The notes under the pieces are model-generated. The model had not been told where the DNA came from. It ran no database searches and was given only the letters and a program-made list of their open reading frames with translations. Shown here piece after piece: positions 22,883-32,374 of a DNA stretch of 64,000 nt. Within the stretch, counting starts at the first letter, position 1, and every line of letters begins with the position of its first letter. Source of the stretch: Bacteroidaceae bacterium (GTDB lineage Bacteria; Bacteroidota; Bacteroidia; Bacteroidales; Bacteroidaceae); contig JAFTVE010000013.1 in NCBI GenBank assembly GCA_017465905.1, positions 149,237-213,236 of the forward strand. The letters run 5' to 3'. The translations under genes were made by a program, and so were the position numbers.

Positions 22883-25357
22883 ATGCAATGCTACGTTGAC
22901 GTCATACTGCCCCTCCCGCTGGCCGATAGCTACACCTATCTGCTGCCAGAGGCATATGCCGAGGCAGTGACGACAGGCAGTAGGGTAGTAGTGCAGTTTG
23001 GCCCTAAGCGTTACTATACGGCCATTGTCATGCGCAAGCATACAGAGAAGCCACAAGGCGACTATGAGCTGAAGGAGGTGAGCGAGGTGCTTGATTATGC
23101 ACCTGTCATACAGCCACTGCAACTGAAGCTGTGGAGGTGGATTGCCGATTATTACATGTGCTCCGTAGGCGATGTCTATAAAGCAGCACTGCCCTCGGGA
23201 CTGAAAATCGAGAGCGAGACGATAGTAGAGCTTAGCGATGACTTTGTGGCCGAGACACCACTGCGCGGCAAGGAACAGCAGGTGATGGACGCATTGCTCC
23301 TCAACCCCAAGCAGCGAGTGCAGCAACTAGCCAAGAGCTGTGGCCTTAAGAATAGCATGCAGGTCATTAAGTCCTTGTTGGACAGGGAGGCTATCCGTGT
23401 CGACGAGGCTATGCGTCAAGGGTATAAGCCTAAGAGTGAGGCCTACATACGCCTGTGTGATGCTTATCGCTCAGAGCCGGCATTGAATCAGGTGCTGGCA
23501 GCTCTCAAACGTGCCGTCAAGCAACAGCAACTCCTGCTGTGCATGCTTGGGCTGATGGGAGGCGAGGGGCAGGATGGTGCATACACAAAGGGTGTCCCAC
23601 GCGGTGTGTTGCTTAAAGAGAGTGGCATGAGTGCTACTGTGCTCAATGCACTTATAGCAAAAGGTGTTGTTGAAACCTATGCCGTAGAGATAGGCCGTCT
23701 GAACACTTCCGACACTGCCCCTACGGCCAAGAGCCTGATACCGCTCAGCCCTCATCAGCAAGATGCGTTTGACGCAGTTGTTGCTTCGTGGACCAGCCAC
23801 GATGTGTGTCTGCTCCATGGTGTCACCTCAAGCGGAAAGACAGAAGTATATATCCATCTTATCAACGAGCAGCTCAAGCAGGGACGGCAGGTACTCTATC
23901 TTGTGCCAGAGATTGCCCTCACACAGCAGATGACCGATCGCCTGCGCCGTGTCTTTGGTTCACGCCTGGGGGTATATCACTCCAAGTTCTCCGATGCCGA
24001 GCGCGTGGAAATATGGCATAAGCAACTCTCCGATACTCCCTATGATGTAGTGCTCGGGGTACGCTCGTCGGTCTTTCTCCCCTTTCAGAATCTTGGACTT
24101 GTCATTGTAGACGAGGAGCACGAGACCACATACAAGCAGCAAGAGCCCCCGCCGCGCTACCATGCCCGCAGCGTCGCAGTGATGCTTGCAGCCTATCACA
24201 AGGGTAAGGTCCTGCTCGGCACAGCCACACCCTCGATGGAGAGCTATTACAATGCCCGGAACGGCAAGTACGGACTGGTGCAGATGACCGAGCGCTTCGG
24301 ACATGTACAGCTTCCCCATATCGAGGTGGTAGACCTCAAGGAAGAGTACCGCAAGAAACGCATGTATGGCCCCTTCTCCACGCTCCTGCACGATGCCATC
24401 TCCGATGCCCTCTCGCAAGGCCGCCAGGTCATCCTCTTCCAGAACCGTCGCGGCTATGCCCCCATGCTTGAGTGTAGTGCATGCGGTTGGGTGCCACGTT
24501 GTGACCGTTGCGACGTGAGTCTGACCTATCATCGGGGAATGCACCAGCTCATATGCCACTATTGCGGCAATATATACAATGTCCCCATCAAATGCCCGTT
24601 GTGTGGAGGAAAGGCGTTTGGCAAGCATGGCATGGGCACCGAACGCATCGAAGAGGAGGTCAACCGCTACTTCCCCAAAGCCCGTGTCGCCCGCATGGAT
24701 CTTGACACTACACGCACCAAAAGCGCCTATGAACGTATATTGGCCGATTTTGATGAAGGAAAGACCGATGTGCTTATCGGGACGCAGATGATCTCCAAGG
24801 GACTTGACTTTGACAACGTGCATGTGGTGGGCATCATGAATGCCGATACCATGCTCAACTTCCCTGACTTCCGTGCCTACGAACGCTCCTTCCAGCTGAT
24901 GGCACAGGTCGCTGGTCGTGCCGGACGGCGTGGCGAGCAGGGATTGGTGGTGCTGCAGACACGCAATGTAGACCTGCCCGTTATCCGCCAGGTCATGGAA
25001 CACGACTATGCTACTCTCTATACCGACCAGATGGCCGAGCGCGACCTTTTCCGTTATCCACCATTCTGCCGGCTGATATATATATACGTCAAGGGCCGGG
25101 ATGAGGCCACTGTAGGCCATGCAGCCGATGCCGTCGCACAAGGCCTGCGCCACTGTTTCGGTACTCGCGTGCTTGGACCTGAACCTCCTGCTGTAGCCCG
25201 TGTGCAAGGGCTTCATATACGCAAACTCATGCTTAAGGCCGAGCCTGCGCTGGGTGTATCACAAGTAAGGCATTACTTGCATCAGGTGCAGCAGACCATT
25301 GCGGATCAAGGCCTGCTCCATGGAGTGACGCTGTATTACGACGTGGACCCGTATTGA
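22883..25357 (+). CDS. priA: Primosomal protein N' (PriA helicase)
   Basis: 824 aa. The N-terminal 3' fork-binding domain begins MQCYVDVILPLPLADSYTYL. Walker A is GVTSSGKTEVY (about 313) and the Walker B DEEH box is VIVDEEHETTYKQ (about 409). The zinc-binding insertion has the eight-Cys pattern CSACGWVPRCDRCD ... CHYCG ... CPLCGG. Helicase motifs FQNRRGYAP, IGTQMISKGLDF and QVAGRAGR follow. PriA reloads the replisome at stalled forks. Monocistronic. Confidence 0.97.
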   Translation: MQCYVDVILPLPLADSYTYLLPEAYAEAVTTGSRVVVQFGPKRYYTAIVMRKHTEKPQGDYELKEVSEVLDYAPVIQPLQLKLWRWIADYYMCSVGDVYKAALPSGLKIESETIVELSDDFVAETPLRGKEQQVMDALLLNPKQRVQQLAKSCGLKNSMQVIKSLLDREAIRVDEAMRQGYKPKSEAYIRLCDAYRSEPALNQVLAALKRAVKQQQLLLCMLGLMGGEGQDGAYTKGVPRGVLLKESGMSATVLNALIAKGVVETYAVEIGRLNTSDTAPTAKSLIPLSPHQQDAFDAVVASWTSHDVCLLHGVTSSGKTEVYIHLINEQLKQGRQVLYLVPEIALTQQMTDRLRRVFGSRLGVYHSKFSDAERVEIWHKQLSDTPYDVVLGVRSSVFLPFQNLGLVIVDEEHETTYKQQEPPPRYHARSVAVMLAAYHKGKVLLGTATPSMESYYNARNGKYGLVQMTERFGHVQLPHIEVVDLKEEYRKKRMYGPFSTLLHDAISDALSQGRQVILFQNRRGYAPMLECSACGWVPRCDRCDVSLTYHRGMHQLICHYCGNIYNVPIKCPLCGGKAFGKHGMGTERIEEEVNRYFPKARVARMDLDTTRTKSAYERILADFDEGKTDVLIGTQMISKGLDFDNVHVVGIMNADTMLNFPDFRAYERSFQLMAQVAGRAGRRGEQGLVVLQTRNVDLPVIRQVMEHDYATLYTDQMAERDLFRYPPFCRLIYIYVKGRDEATVGHAADAVAQGLRHCFGTRVLGPEPPAVARVQGLHIRKLMLKAEPALGVSQVRHYLHQVQQTIADQGLLHGVTLYYDVDPY

Positions 25358-25397
25358 TCCTCAAGACACCAATCCTAAGACCGCTTCCTGCCCCTCC

Positions 25398-27425
25398 CTA
25401 TCGCTTAAGCTCAGGGTAGCTGATGCGTGTGTGGTACACGGTGCGGAGCTTCTCCTTGAACACGTTTTTGATGTCGGTGATGTCCTTGAATGTTATGGGA
25501 CACTCCTTGAAGTGCCCTTCTGCCACTTGCCCGTCCACCACACGGTCCACCAAGTTGCCAATACTCTCCTCCGTATACTCAGGCAGACTGCGTGAGGCAG
25601 CCTCTACGGCATCGGCCATCATGAGAATGGCTGTCTCCATGGAGAATGGTTCAGGCCCTGGGTAGGTGAAGATGCTCTCATCGACCTCCTCATTGGGGTG
25701 CTCGTTCTTGTAGGAGATGTAGAAGTATTTTGCTTTGCTGCAACCATGATGGGTAGCGATGAAATCCTTGATGGCAGCTGGCAGGGCATGCTTCTCGGCC
25801 ATGCGGAGTCCGTCCGTTACGTGGTTGATAATGATTCTTGCGCTTTGCTCATAGGGGAGGCAAGCGTGAGGGTTGGTGTTACCCTGATTCTCGGTAAAGA
25901 ACACGGGATTCTCCATCTTGCCGATGTCATGATACATGGCACCCGTACGCACCAGCAGACTGCTGGCACCTACCTTCTGTGCCGCTGCAGCAGCAAGGTT
26001 CGACACCTGTATGGAGTGTTGGAATGTGCCGGGAGCAGCCTCGGAAAGCTGGCGCAACAGCTTGATGTTGAAGTTGGAGAGCTCCATGAGGGTAACGTCG
26101 GAGGTGAAGCGGAAGAGCTTCTCATAGAGCAACATCAATGGATAGGTAAAGAGCAACAGCACTCCATTGAGCAGGAAGTGTATATACATACGCTTGTTGA
26201 ACATGGCAAACGTACTCTTCGTGATGAGCTCGTAGCCGAAAAACACAAGGCAGTAGCAGGCAACCACCACCAAGGCCACGCGGAAAATCTGTACACGCTC
26301 GGTGAGCTCGGTAAGCGAGTATATGGCAGCGATACCGGCTATGAGCTGCAGCAGCACGAATATGTAGGGGTCAGGAACGATGAGTGAGATGATGAGAGTA
26401 ATGAAGGTATGGGTGATGAAGGCAGTACGCGAATCGAGGAAGATATTGATCATCACCGGTGCCATTGCCAGGGGGATAATCATGAGCGCTCCTCCATTAT
26501 CGAGTATCCACGATGTGATGGCCGGGAAGATGGTCAGCTGCGTCAGGAGGAAAAGCAGCTTATTGCGCTCCATGAGATAGTTGCGGCGATAGTTGAAGAG
26601 ATACATCACATAACCTCCGATGAGCAGTACGATGAGCAGCACCTGCCCGATGAAGGTCATCTGTATGCCACGTTCGTCGACACGCTTGTTCAGCTCCTGC
26701 TGGTACGATAGCAGTGTCTGGTAATGATCCTCGTCGACCATGTCGCCTGCTCCGATAATCTTCTGGTCCTTTTGTATCACCTTGCTGGTAAGCGATATCG
26801 TCTCTAACGCTTCGCTTAAGGCCGCTTCAGATTTCGCCTCGTCGTAATGCAGATTAGGCTGTATGTAGTCGTTGAGATTACAGTTCTGCAGCGCATGGCG
26901 TCCCCACAATGTAGTGTCGGTGCTCATGATATACTCATAGGCCTGCTGCACGGTGTAGAGCTCGTCGACGGGCCTTGGCGTAGCCACATTCTGCTTGATG
27001 AGCATGATGTTGCTGATGCTGTCGGCTTGCAGGCGGTCGAGGTCGTTGCTGCTGATAATGCCATGACTATACAGCTCGGCAAGCCTTTTGCTCACCTGAC
27101 GGCTCAGTTTGGAGCTTACGAGCAGATACAGCTCCTGCTTGTAGGCAGCCTCAAAGGCACTCTGGGCCTCGCTGCCTTGGTTGATGTCCAATGTGTAGTA
27201 GGGACGCTGGGCTGATACTACAGCGGCGCGTTCCTCTTGCAATGCTTTCTCGCTCTTGTATACAGCAAAGCTGAAGGCAGAGGTCAATTGTTCATGACGC
27301 CAAGGCTCGCCCTCAGTAAAGTTAAGGCTTACTGCCTCCTTACGCGGCAGGAAAACGCTTATGATGATCGTGGCTGCTACGAATGCGGCAGCGATGAACA
27401 AATATGATTTTGTAGTCTGTTTCAT
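25398..27425 (-). CDS. 7TM-HD family HDIG phosphohydrolase (PgpH-like)
   Basis: 675 aa from the ATG at 27425 (MKQTTKSYLFIAAAF). Architecture: one TM helix, a large extracytoplasmic domain (about 30-265), seven TM helices (about 270-460), then a cytoplasmic HD domain with FQHSIQVSNLAAAA, MYHDIGKMENP and THHGCSKAKYF. PgpH-type enzymes degrade cyclic di-AMP to pApA, and the domain order is the same. Convergent with priA, divergent from gltX. Assignment to c-di-AMP is by architecture only. Confidence 0.9.
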   Translation of the reverse strand: MKQTTKSYLFIAAAFVAATIIISVFLPRKEAVSLNFTEGEPWRHEQLTSAFSFAVYKSEKALQEERAAVVSAQRPYYTLDINQGSEAQSAFEAAYKQELYLLVSSKLSRQVSKRLAELYSHGIISSNDLDRLQADSISNIMLIKQNVATPRPVDELYTVQQAYEYIMSTDTTLWGRHALQNCNLNDYIQPNLHYDEAKSEAALSEALETISLTSKVIQKDQKIIGAGDMVDEDHYQTLLSYQQELNKRVDERGIQMTFIGQVLLIVLLIGGYVMYLFNYRRNYLMERNKLLFLLTQLTIFPAITSWILDNGGALMIIPLAMAPVMINIFLDSRTAFITHTFITLIISLIVPDPYIFVLLQLIAGIAAIYSLTELTERVQIFRVALVVVACYCLVFFGYELITKSTFAMFNKRMYIHFLLNGVLLLFTYPLMLLYEKLFRFTSDVTLMELSNFNIKLLRQLSEAAPGTFQHSIQVSNLAAAAAQKVGASSLLVRTGAMYHDIGKMENPVFFTENQGNTNPHACLPYEQSARIIINHVTDGLRMAEKHALPAAIKDFIATHHGCSKAKYFYISYKNEHPNEEVDESIFTYPGPEPFSMETAILMMADAVEAASRSLPEYTEESIGNLVDRVVDGQVAEGHFKECPITFKDITDIKNVFKEKLRTVYHTRISYPELKR

Positions 27426-27479
27426 AACATAGCACACTAAAACGGCGCAAATTACGAAAAATCTTTGACATCTCCTATT

Positions 27480-27507
27480 TTTGTTCTAAGATTTTGTCGT
27501 ACCTTTG
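27480..27507 (+). promoter_or_regulatory. Promoter of gltX
   Basis: TTTG (27480-27483) and a perfect TACCTTTG (27500-27507), 39 bases before the gltX start. Confidence 0.65.
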
Positions 27508-27546
27508 CAGTAAGACAATTAAGAATAGAGAATTAACATTGACTAT

Positions 27547-29076
27547 ATGACCGAAAGAAGAGTAAGAGTGCGCTTCGCACCCAGTCCTACGGGACCCTTG
27601 CATATCGGCGGTGTGCGCACTGCCCTGTACAACTACCTGTTTGCCCGCCAGCATGGGGGCGACTTCATCTTCCGCATCGAGGATACTGACTCAAACCGCT
27701 TCGTGCCCGGTGCCGAGGAATACATCATCGAGTCGTTCCAGTGGCTCGGCCTCGCCTTTGACGAGGGCGTGGGCGTTGGTGGCGATCATGGTCCCTACCG
27801 CCAGTCGGAGCGTCGCGACATCTACAAGAAGTATGTGCAGCAACTGCTCGAGAATGGCAAGGCCTACATGGCGTTTGATACCCCCGAGGAGCTGGAGGCC
27901 AAGCGCAGCGAGATTGCCAATTTCCAGTACGACGCCACCACCCGCATGCAGATGCGCAACTCGCTCTCGCTCCCCAAGGAGGAGGTTGATGCGCTGCTCG
28001 CCGCGGGTCACCAGTATGTGGTGCGTTTCCTCATCGAGCCGGGTGTGGAGGTACACGTGCACGACCTCATCCGTGGCGAGGTAGTGATCAACTCTTCGGT
28101 GCTCGACGACAAGGTGCTCTACAAGAGTGCCGACGAACTGCCCACCTACCACTTGGCCAACATCGTTGACGACCACCTCATGGAGGTTTCACATGTCATC
28201 CGTGGCGAAGAGTGGCTACCCTCAGCACCGCTCCACGTGTTGCTCTATCAAGCTTTCGGTTGGGAAGACACCATGCCCACTTTCGCCCACCTGCCCTTGC
28301 TGCTCAAGCCCGAGGGTAACGGCAAACTGAGCAAGCGCGACGGCGACCGATTGGGATTCCCTGTGTTCCCCCTCGAGTGGCACGATCCCAAGACGGGCGA
28401 TATCTCATCGGGCTACCGTGAGAAGGACTATCTGCCCGAGGCCGTCATCAACTTCCTTGCCCTCCTCGGCTGGAATCCCGGTAACGACCAGGAGAAGATG
28501 ACGCTCGACGAGATGGTGCAGCTCTTCGACCTCTCGCGCTGCTCCAAGGCCGGTGCCCGCTTCGACTATAAGAAACTTGTGTGGTTCAACCACGAATATA
28601 TCCTCTCCAAGGACGATGCCGACATTGCTGCCCTCTTTGAGCCTATGCTGCGCGAGCGTGGTATCGATGAGCCTATGGAGCGTATCATCAAGGTGGTGTC
28701 GCTCATGAAGGGCCGCGTCAACTTCGTACACGAGCTGTGGGACACCTGCTGCTACTTCTTCCAGGCTCCCGAGGCCTACGACGAGAAGTCGCTCAAGAAA
28801 TGGTGGAAAGAGCCTGCCGTGGCATCCACCTATGTGCGCGAATTGTGCGATTTCATCGAGAACAGCCCTGTCTTTGCCGGTGCCGAACTGGAACCCCTCG
28901 TGATGGAATGGATTGCATCCAAGGAATGGCCTGTGGGCAAGGTGATGAACGCCTTCCGTGTAACCCTCGTGGGTGCTGCCGTAGGACCCCATATCTTCGA
29001 ACTCACCGACTATATCGGCAAGGAGGAGACCCTGCGTCGTGCACGCCGTGCATTGGAGCTCCTTCCCGAGGCTTAA
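27547..29076 (+). CDS. gltX: Glutamate--tRNA ligase
   Basis: 509 aa. Class I synthetase with the HIGH motif as HIGG (residues 19-22, in [17 protein letters not shown]) and the KMSKS motif as KLSKR (about 260, in [20 protein letters not shown]). An insertion around residue 275 ([19 protein letters not shown]) is typical of Bacteroidetes GltX. It charges tRNA-Glu, and tRNA-Gln where GatCAB is used. Flanked by its own promoter and terminator. Confidence 0.97.
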   Translation: MTERRVRVRFAPSPTGPLHIGGVRTALYNYLFARQHGGDFIFRIEDTDSNRFVPGAEEYIIESFQWLGLAFDEGVGVGGDHGPYRQSERRDIYKKYVQQLLENGKAYMAFDTPEELEAKRSEIANFQYDATTRMQMRNSLSLPKEEVDALLAAGHQYVVRFLIEPGVEVHVHDLIRGEVVINSSVLDDKVLYKSADELPTYHLANIVDDHLMEVSHVIRGEEWLPSAPLHVLLYQAFGWEDTMPTFAHLPLLLKPEGNGKLSKRDGDRLGFPVFPLEWHDPKTGDISSGYREKDYLPEAVINFLALLGWNPGNDQEKMTLDEMVQLFDLSRCSKAGARFDYKKLVWFNHEYILSKDDADIAALFEPMLRERGIDEPMERIIKVVSLMKGRVNFVHELWDTCCYFFQAPEAYDEKSLKKWWKEPAVASTYVRELCDFIENSPVFAGAELEPLVMEWIASKEWPVGKVMNAFRVTLVGAAVGPHIFELTDYIGKEETLRRARRALELLPEA

Positions 29077-29112
29077 GAAGATTCTAATACATAGCATACT
29101 ATATGCATATTT

Positions 29113-29148
29113 AGAGTGGCAAGGTATTTGGGTATCTTGCCACTTTTC
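29113..29148 (+). terminator. Terminator of gltX
   Basis: AGTGGCAAG and CTTGCCACT pair across a 12-base loop, followed by TTTTCG. Confidence 0.85.
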
Positions 29149-29254
29149 GTATAGGGGTATACCAGTCGAGGCCTTGCGCGTGCCTTTTTATGTTTGTGAC
29201 GTTTTTTTTGTACGCTTTTTCGACGTAAGTATAGCATATACCGCAAAAAATATG

Positions 29255-29262
29255 TATTTTCG
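29255..29262 (+). promoter_or_regulatory. -7 box (TATTTTCG) of the dut operon
   Basis: Near-consensus TAnnTTCG, 27 bases before the dut ATG. Confidence 0.45.
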
Positions 29263-29288
29263 CAAGATAAATGTAAAAGTGATAAAAG

Positions 29289-29720
29289 ATGAAAGTTCAG
29301 ATAATTAATCGTGGGCATCACGCCCTACCGGCATACGCCACAGCCCTGTCGGCTGGGATGGACTTGAGAGCCAATCTTGATGAACCCATTGTGCTCAAGC
29401 CCCTGCAACGCTGTTTGGTGCCTACGGGACTCTTCCTTGCCCTGCCTGAAGGGTATGAGGCGCAGGTGCGTCCACGTAGTGGATTGGCCCTGAAGAAGGG
29501 TGTCACGGTGCTCAACTCGCCCGGAACGGTCGATGCCGACTATCGCGGCGAAGTGGGAGTCATACTGATAAACCTCTCGGCCGAGGATTTTGTCATTGAG
29601 GATGGCGAGCGCATAGCACAGATGGTGATTGCACGCCATGAGCAGGTGACGTGGGAAGAGGTAGAGATACTCTCGGAGACGGAGCGAGGAGCCGGTGGAT
29701 TTGGACATACGGGAGTGTAA
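29289..29720 (+). CDS. dut: Deoxyuridine 5'-triphosphate nucleotidohydrolase (dUTPase)
   Basis: 143 aa with all five trimeric dUTPase motifs: SAGMDLRA (about 21-28), RPRSGLALK (about 59-67), [15 protein letters not shown] (about 79-93), [10 protein letters not shown], and the C-terminal GGFGHTGV that closes over the active site. It hydrolyses dUTP to dUMP and pyrophosphate, keeping uracil out of DNA. First gene of a cluster with the TPR lipoprotein, DUF4292 and EnvC-like genes, an arrangement seen in other Bacteroidetes. Confidence 0.97.
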   Translation: MKVQIINRGHHALPAYATALSAGMDLRANLDEPIVLKPLQRCLVPTGLFLALPEGYEAQVRPRSGLALKKGVTVLNSPGTVDADYRGEVGVILINLSAEDFVIEDGERIAQMVIARHEQVTWEEVEILSETERGAGGFGHTGV

Positions 29721-29763
29721 TCGGTGTTCTCCTTTGGGAGAAAAAGGAAGATAGAAGGAACTA

Positions 29764-31548
29764 ATGGAGATATATACCAACAGTCGAATTGTGCGGAAGG
29801 GGCTACGGCTTCTGACCGTATGGGTGGTGCTCTTGTGCGGATTATTGTTCGTAGCGTGCGGTACGGCACGTAAGGCAACGGTGACACCCGATGAAGGCGT
29901 GACGCTTTCCGTGGAGGAGCAGCGGAGGTATGAGTATTACTACCTGGAGGCTGTGCGTTTGGAACAGCAGGGAAAGTTCGATGAGGCTTTCGAGATGCTG
30001 CAGCACTGCTTGAGCATCTGTCCCGATGCACCATCGGCCCTATATAAGGCGTCTACTTACTACTTCTACCTCAACCGCAAGGACATGGCGTTGGAGGCAC
30101 TATTCAAGGCTGTCGAGGGTGATCCGGACAATTATTGGTATCGCCAGACGCTGGCCTCGTACTATCAGTCGAATCAAGAATACGAAAAGGCCATTGCCGT
30201 CTTGGAGGAGATGCAACCACTGTTTCCCAAGCGAAATGGCGAGCTGCTGTCGGCATTGGTGGGGCTATATAGCCATACGCAGAAGTACGACAAGGTGGTG
30301 GATGCGCTGGAACGCCTCGAACTGCTGATGGGAAAGACCGAGGCTATCAGTCTGGAGAAGTCGCGCAACTACCTGCTCATGGGAAATAAGGAGAGGGCTT
30401 TCGGGGAGATCGAGGCTTTGGCTTCCGAGTATCCCGAGAACAGCAACTATAGGGTGATACTGGCCAGTGTGTATATGGAGCATGGACGTGCCGAAGATGC
30501 CTTGCCGCTGTTACAGACCGTGCTGGCCGACGAACCGGACAATGGTCAGGCCAAGATAGCCCTTGTGCAGTACTATAAGCAGATGGCCGATACGACAGGG
30601 TATTACACCATGATAGACTCTGTGCTGATGTCGGCCTCGGTGGATGATGACACCAAGGTGAAGATGATGGCCCAGCTAATCGTGGACAAGACGGACACGA
30701 CTTATGTGGTGGAGCTGTTCGAGCGAGTCATGCAACAGCCTCAGCGCTCGGCAAAAATCGGACATCTGTGTGTGCAGTATATGCTGAGTATAGGACAGCC
30801 CGAGGAGCGGGTGCAACCCATACTGCACCGCATGCTTGAGGCCGAGCCCGATCATGTGCCTGCCCGGCTGCAACTGCTCTCCTACGCAGCCAAGCGCAAC
30901 GACCTGCAAGAGGTGGTGGAGGTGTGCTCCAAGGCAATCGAATACAGTCCCGAGGTGCTCGACTTCTACTACTACCGGGCAATAGGGCTCTACCAGCTGG
31001 GAATGAAGGAGGAGGCCTTGGCTACCTACCGTAAGGCTACACAGCAGATCACAAGCGGGAGCAACACGGAGATGGTGTCGGACATATACACCGCTATGGG
31101 CGACCTGTACCACGAGGAGGGGAATCCCGAACAGGCATACCTCTGCTATGACTCAGCTCTGGTGTATAATCCGTCGAACATTCTTGTGCTGAACAACTAT
31201 GCCTACTTCCTCTCCGAGGAGGACAAGGAGTTGGAGAAGGCCGAGCAGATGAGTCTGCGCACAATCAAGGCCGAGCCCAACAATGCCACCTACCTTGACA
31301 CCTATGCATGGATCCTTTATAAGCAAGAGCGCTATAGCGAAGCGCACGGATACATCGAGCAGGCTTTGGCTGCCGACTCGGTGCCGAGCGATGTGTTGTA
31401 TGAGCATGCGGGCGACATCTGCTATCGGTTGGGCAATGTGGAGCAGGCTGTGGAATATTGGAAGCAGGCCCTCGACCTGCAGCGTAAGGCCGAGGCGGTG
31501 GATGAGAAACTGACGAGAAAAATCAAACTAAAAAAGATAATTGAATAA
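29764..31548 (+). CDS. Tetratricopeptide repeat lipoprotein
   Basis: 594 aa. The hydrophobic N-terminus ends in the lipobox LLFVAC (Cys32), so it is probably a lipoprotein. From residue 58 on, TPR units fill the protein (e.g. GKFDEAFEMLQHCLSICPDA, GNPEQAYLCYDSALVYNPSN, RYSEAHGYIEQALAADSV). TPR lipoproteins of this type act as scaffolds at the outer membrane. Located 43 bases after dut and 1 base before the DUF4292 start, so the cluster is probably one transcript for envelope assembly. Confidence 0.88.
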   Translation: MEIYTNSRIVRKGLRLLTVWVVLLCGLLFVACGTARKATVTPDEGVTLSVEEQRRYEYYYLEAVRLEQQGKFDEAFEMLQHCLSICPDAPSALYKASTYYFYLNRKDMALEALFKAVEGDPDNYWYRQTLASYYQSNQEYEKAIAVLEEMQPLFPKRNGELLSALVGLYSHTQKYDKVVDALERLELLMGKTEAISLEKSRNYLLMGNKERAFGEIEALASEYPENSNYRVILASVYMEHGRAEDALPLLQTVLADEPDNGQAKIALVQYYKQMADTTGYYTMIDSVLMSASVDDDTKVKMMAQLIVDKTDTTYVVELFERVMQQPQRSAKIGHLCVQYMLSIGQPEERVQPILHRMLEAEPDHVPARLQLLSYAAKRNDLQEVVEVCSKAIEYSPEVLDFYYYRAIGLYQLGMKEEALATYRKATQQITSGSNTEMVSDIYTAMGDLYHEEGNPEQAYLCYDSALVYNPSNILVLNNYAYFLSEEDKELEKAEQMSLRTIKAEPNNATYLDTYAWILYKQERYSEAHGYIEQALAADSVPSDVLYEHAGDICYRLGNVEQAVEYWKQALDLQRKAEAVDEKLTRKIKLKKIIE

Positions 31549-31549
31549 T

Positions 31550-32374
31550 ATGACGAAGAGCAAATACTTGTATCTACTCTCTGCCATAGTATTGGCATTG
31601 ATGGTGACCTCTTGCCGCACAGGGCGTATTGCCGATAAGGGTGTAGTGAAAAAAGTCCAACAGAACGAACAGTTGCTTCCCTTGGCACAGCCCCATGAAC
31701 GATTCACCGACCTGACCGCACGAACATCGGTCACCATCGACTACAACCAGCGCCCCATCAGCCTGAAGGGTCGTCTGCGTATGAGACGCGATGAGGTAGT
31801 GCAGCTGACCTTCACGGCACTCGGCATAGTGGAGGTGGCCATGATTGAGTTTACCCCACAGGAGATTTGTGTCATCGACAGGGTGAACAAGAAGTACGTG
31901 AAGTTCGACTATTCGTCAGGAGTGCTCAGCAGCATAGGACTCAACTTTGCTACCATACAGGCACTGTTCTGGAACCGTATCTTTATCCCAGGCAGGGAGA
32001 AGGCTTGGGAGCAGTTGGTCAGCTTCGAAGTAGAGCCACTGGGTACGCAACAATGCCTGCGGCCATCCTCGCAGCGTATGCTTAAGAGCTATTTCTATAC
32101 CGACACTGAGTTTCGCCAGCTGCAGCAGACCCGACTGAGACTGCAGGACTATGAAGCTGTGTGGCAATACGATATGTTTAACAGCTTGGATATATATACC
32201 TTCCCCTCTGTTTTCGACATCTCCATCTCGGGAGGTACGCAGACTGTAGGCATGCACATTGCTCTCAGTAATATCTCCTATTTGGACAAGGATTGGCAGG
32301 CCGGAACTAACCTTTCACGATATACACAAGTGACGATAGAGGACATGTTGTCTATCCTAAACGTGCTGAAATGA
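31550..32374 (+). CDS. DUF4292 lipoprotein
   Basis: 274 aa from the ATG at 31550, one base after the TPR stop; an upstream TTG is in frame but unlikely. Signal peptide with lipobox LMVTSC (Cys22). The body (ISLKGRLRMRRDEVVQLTFTALGIVEVAMIEFTPQEICVID and onward) matches DUF4292, a beta-rich fold compared with LolA/LolB lipoprotein carriers. A role in outer-membrane lipoprotein handling is a fair guess, not shown. It overlaps the EnvC-like gene by four bases (ATGA). Confidence 0.85.
   Translation: MTKSKYLYLLSAIVLALMVTSCRTGRIADKGVVKKVQQNEQLLPLAQPHERFTDLTARTSVTIDYNQRPISLKGRLRMRRDEVVQLTFTALGIVEVAMIEFTPQEICVIDRVNKKYVKFDYSSGVLSSIGLNFATIQALFWNRIFIPGREKAWEQLVSFEVEPLGTQQCLRPSSQRMLKSYFYTDTEFRQLQQTRLRLQDYEAVWQYDMFNSLDIYTFPSVFDISISGGTQTVGMHIALSNISYLDKDWQAGTNLSRYTQVTIEDMLSILNVLK

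Noticed and set aside
23960-25216. 418-codon frame antisense to priA
   Set aside because: Antisense shadow of a conserved helicase gene.
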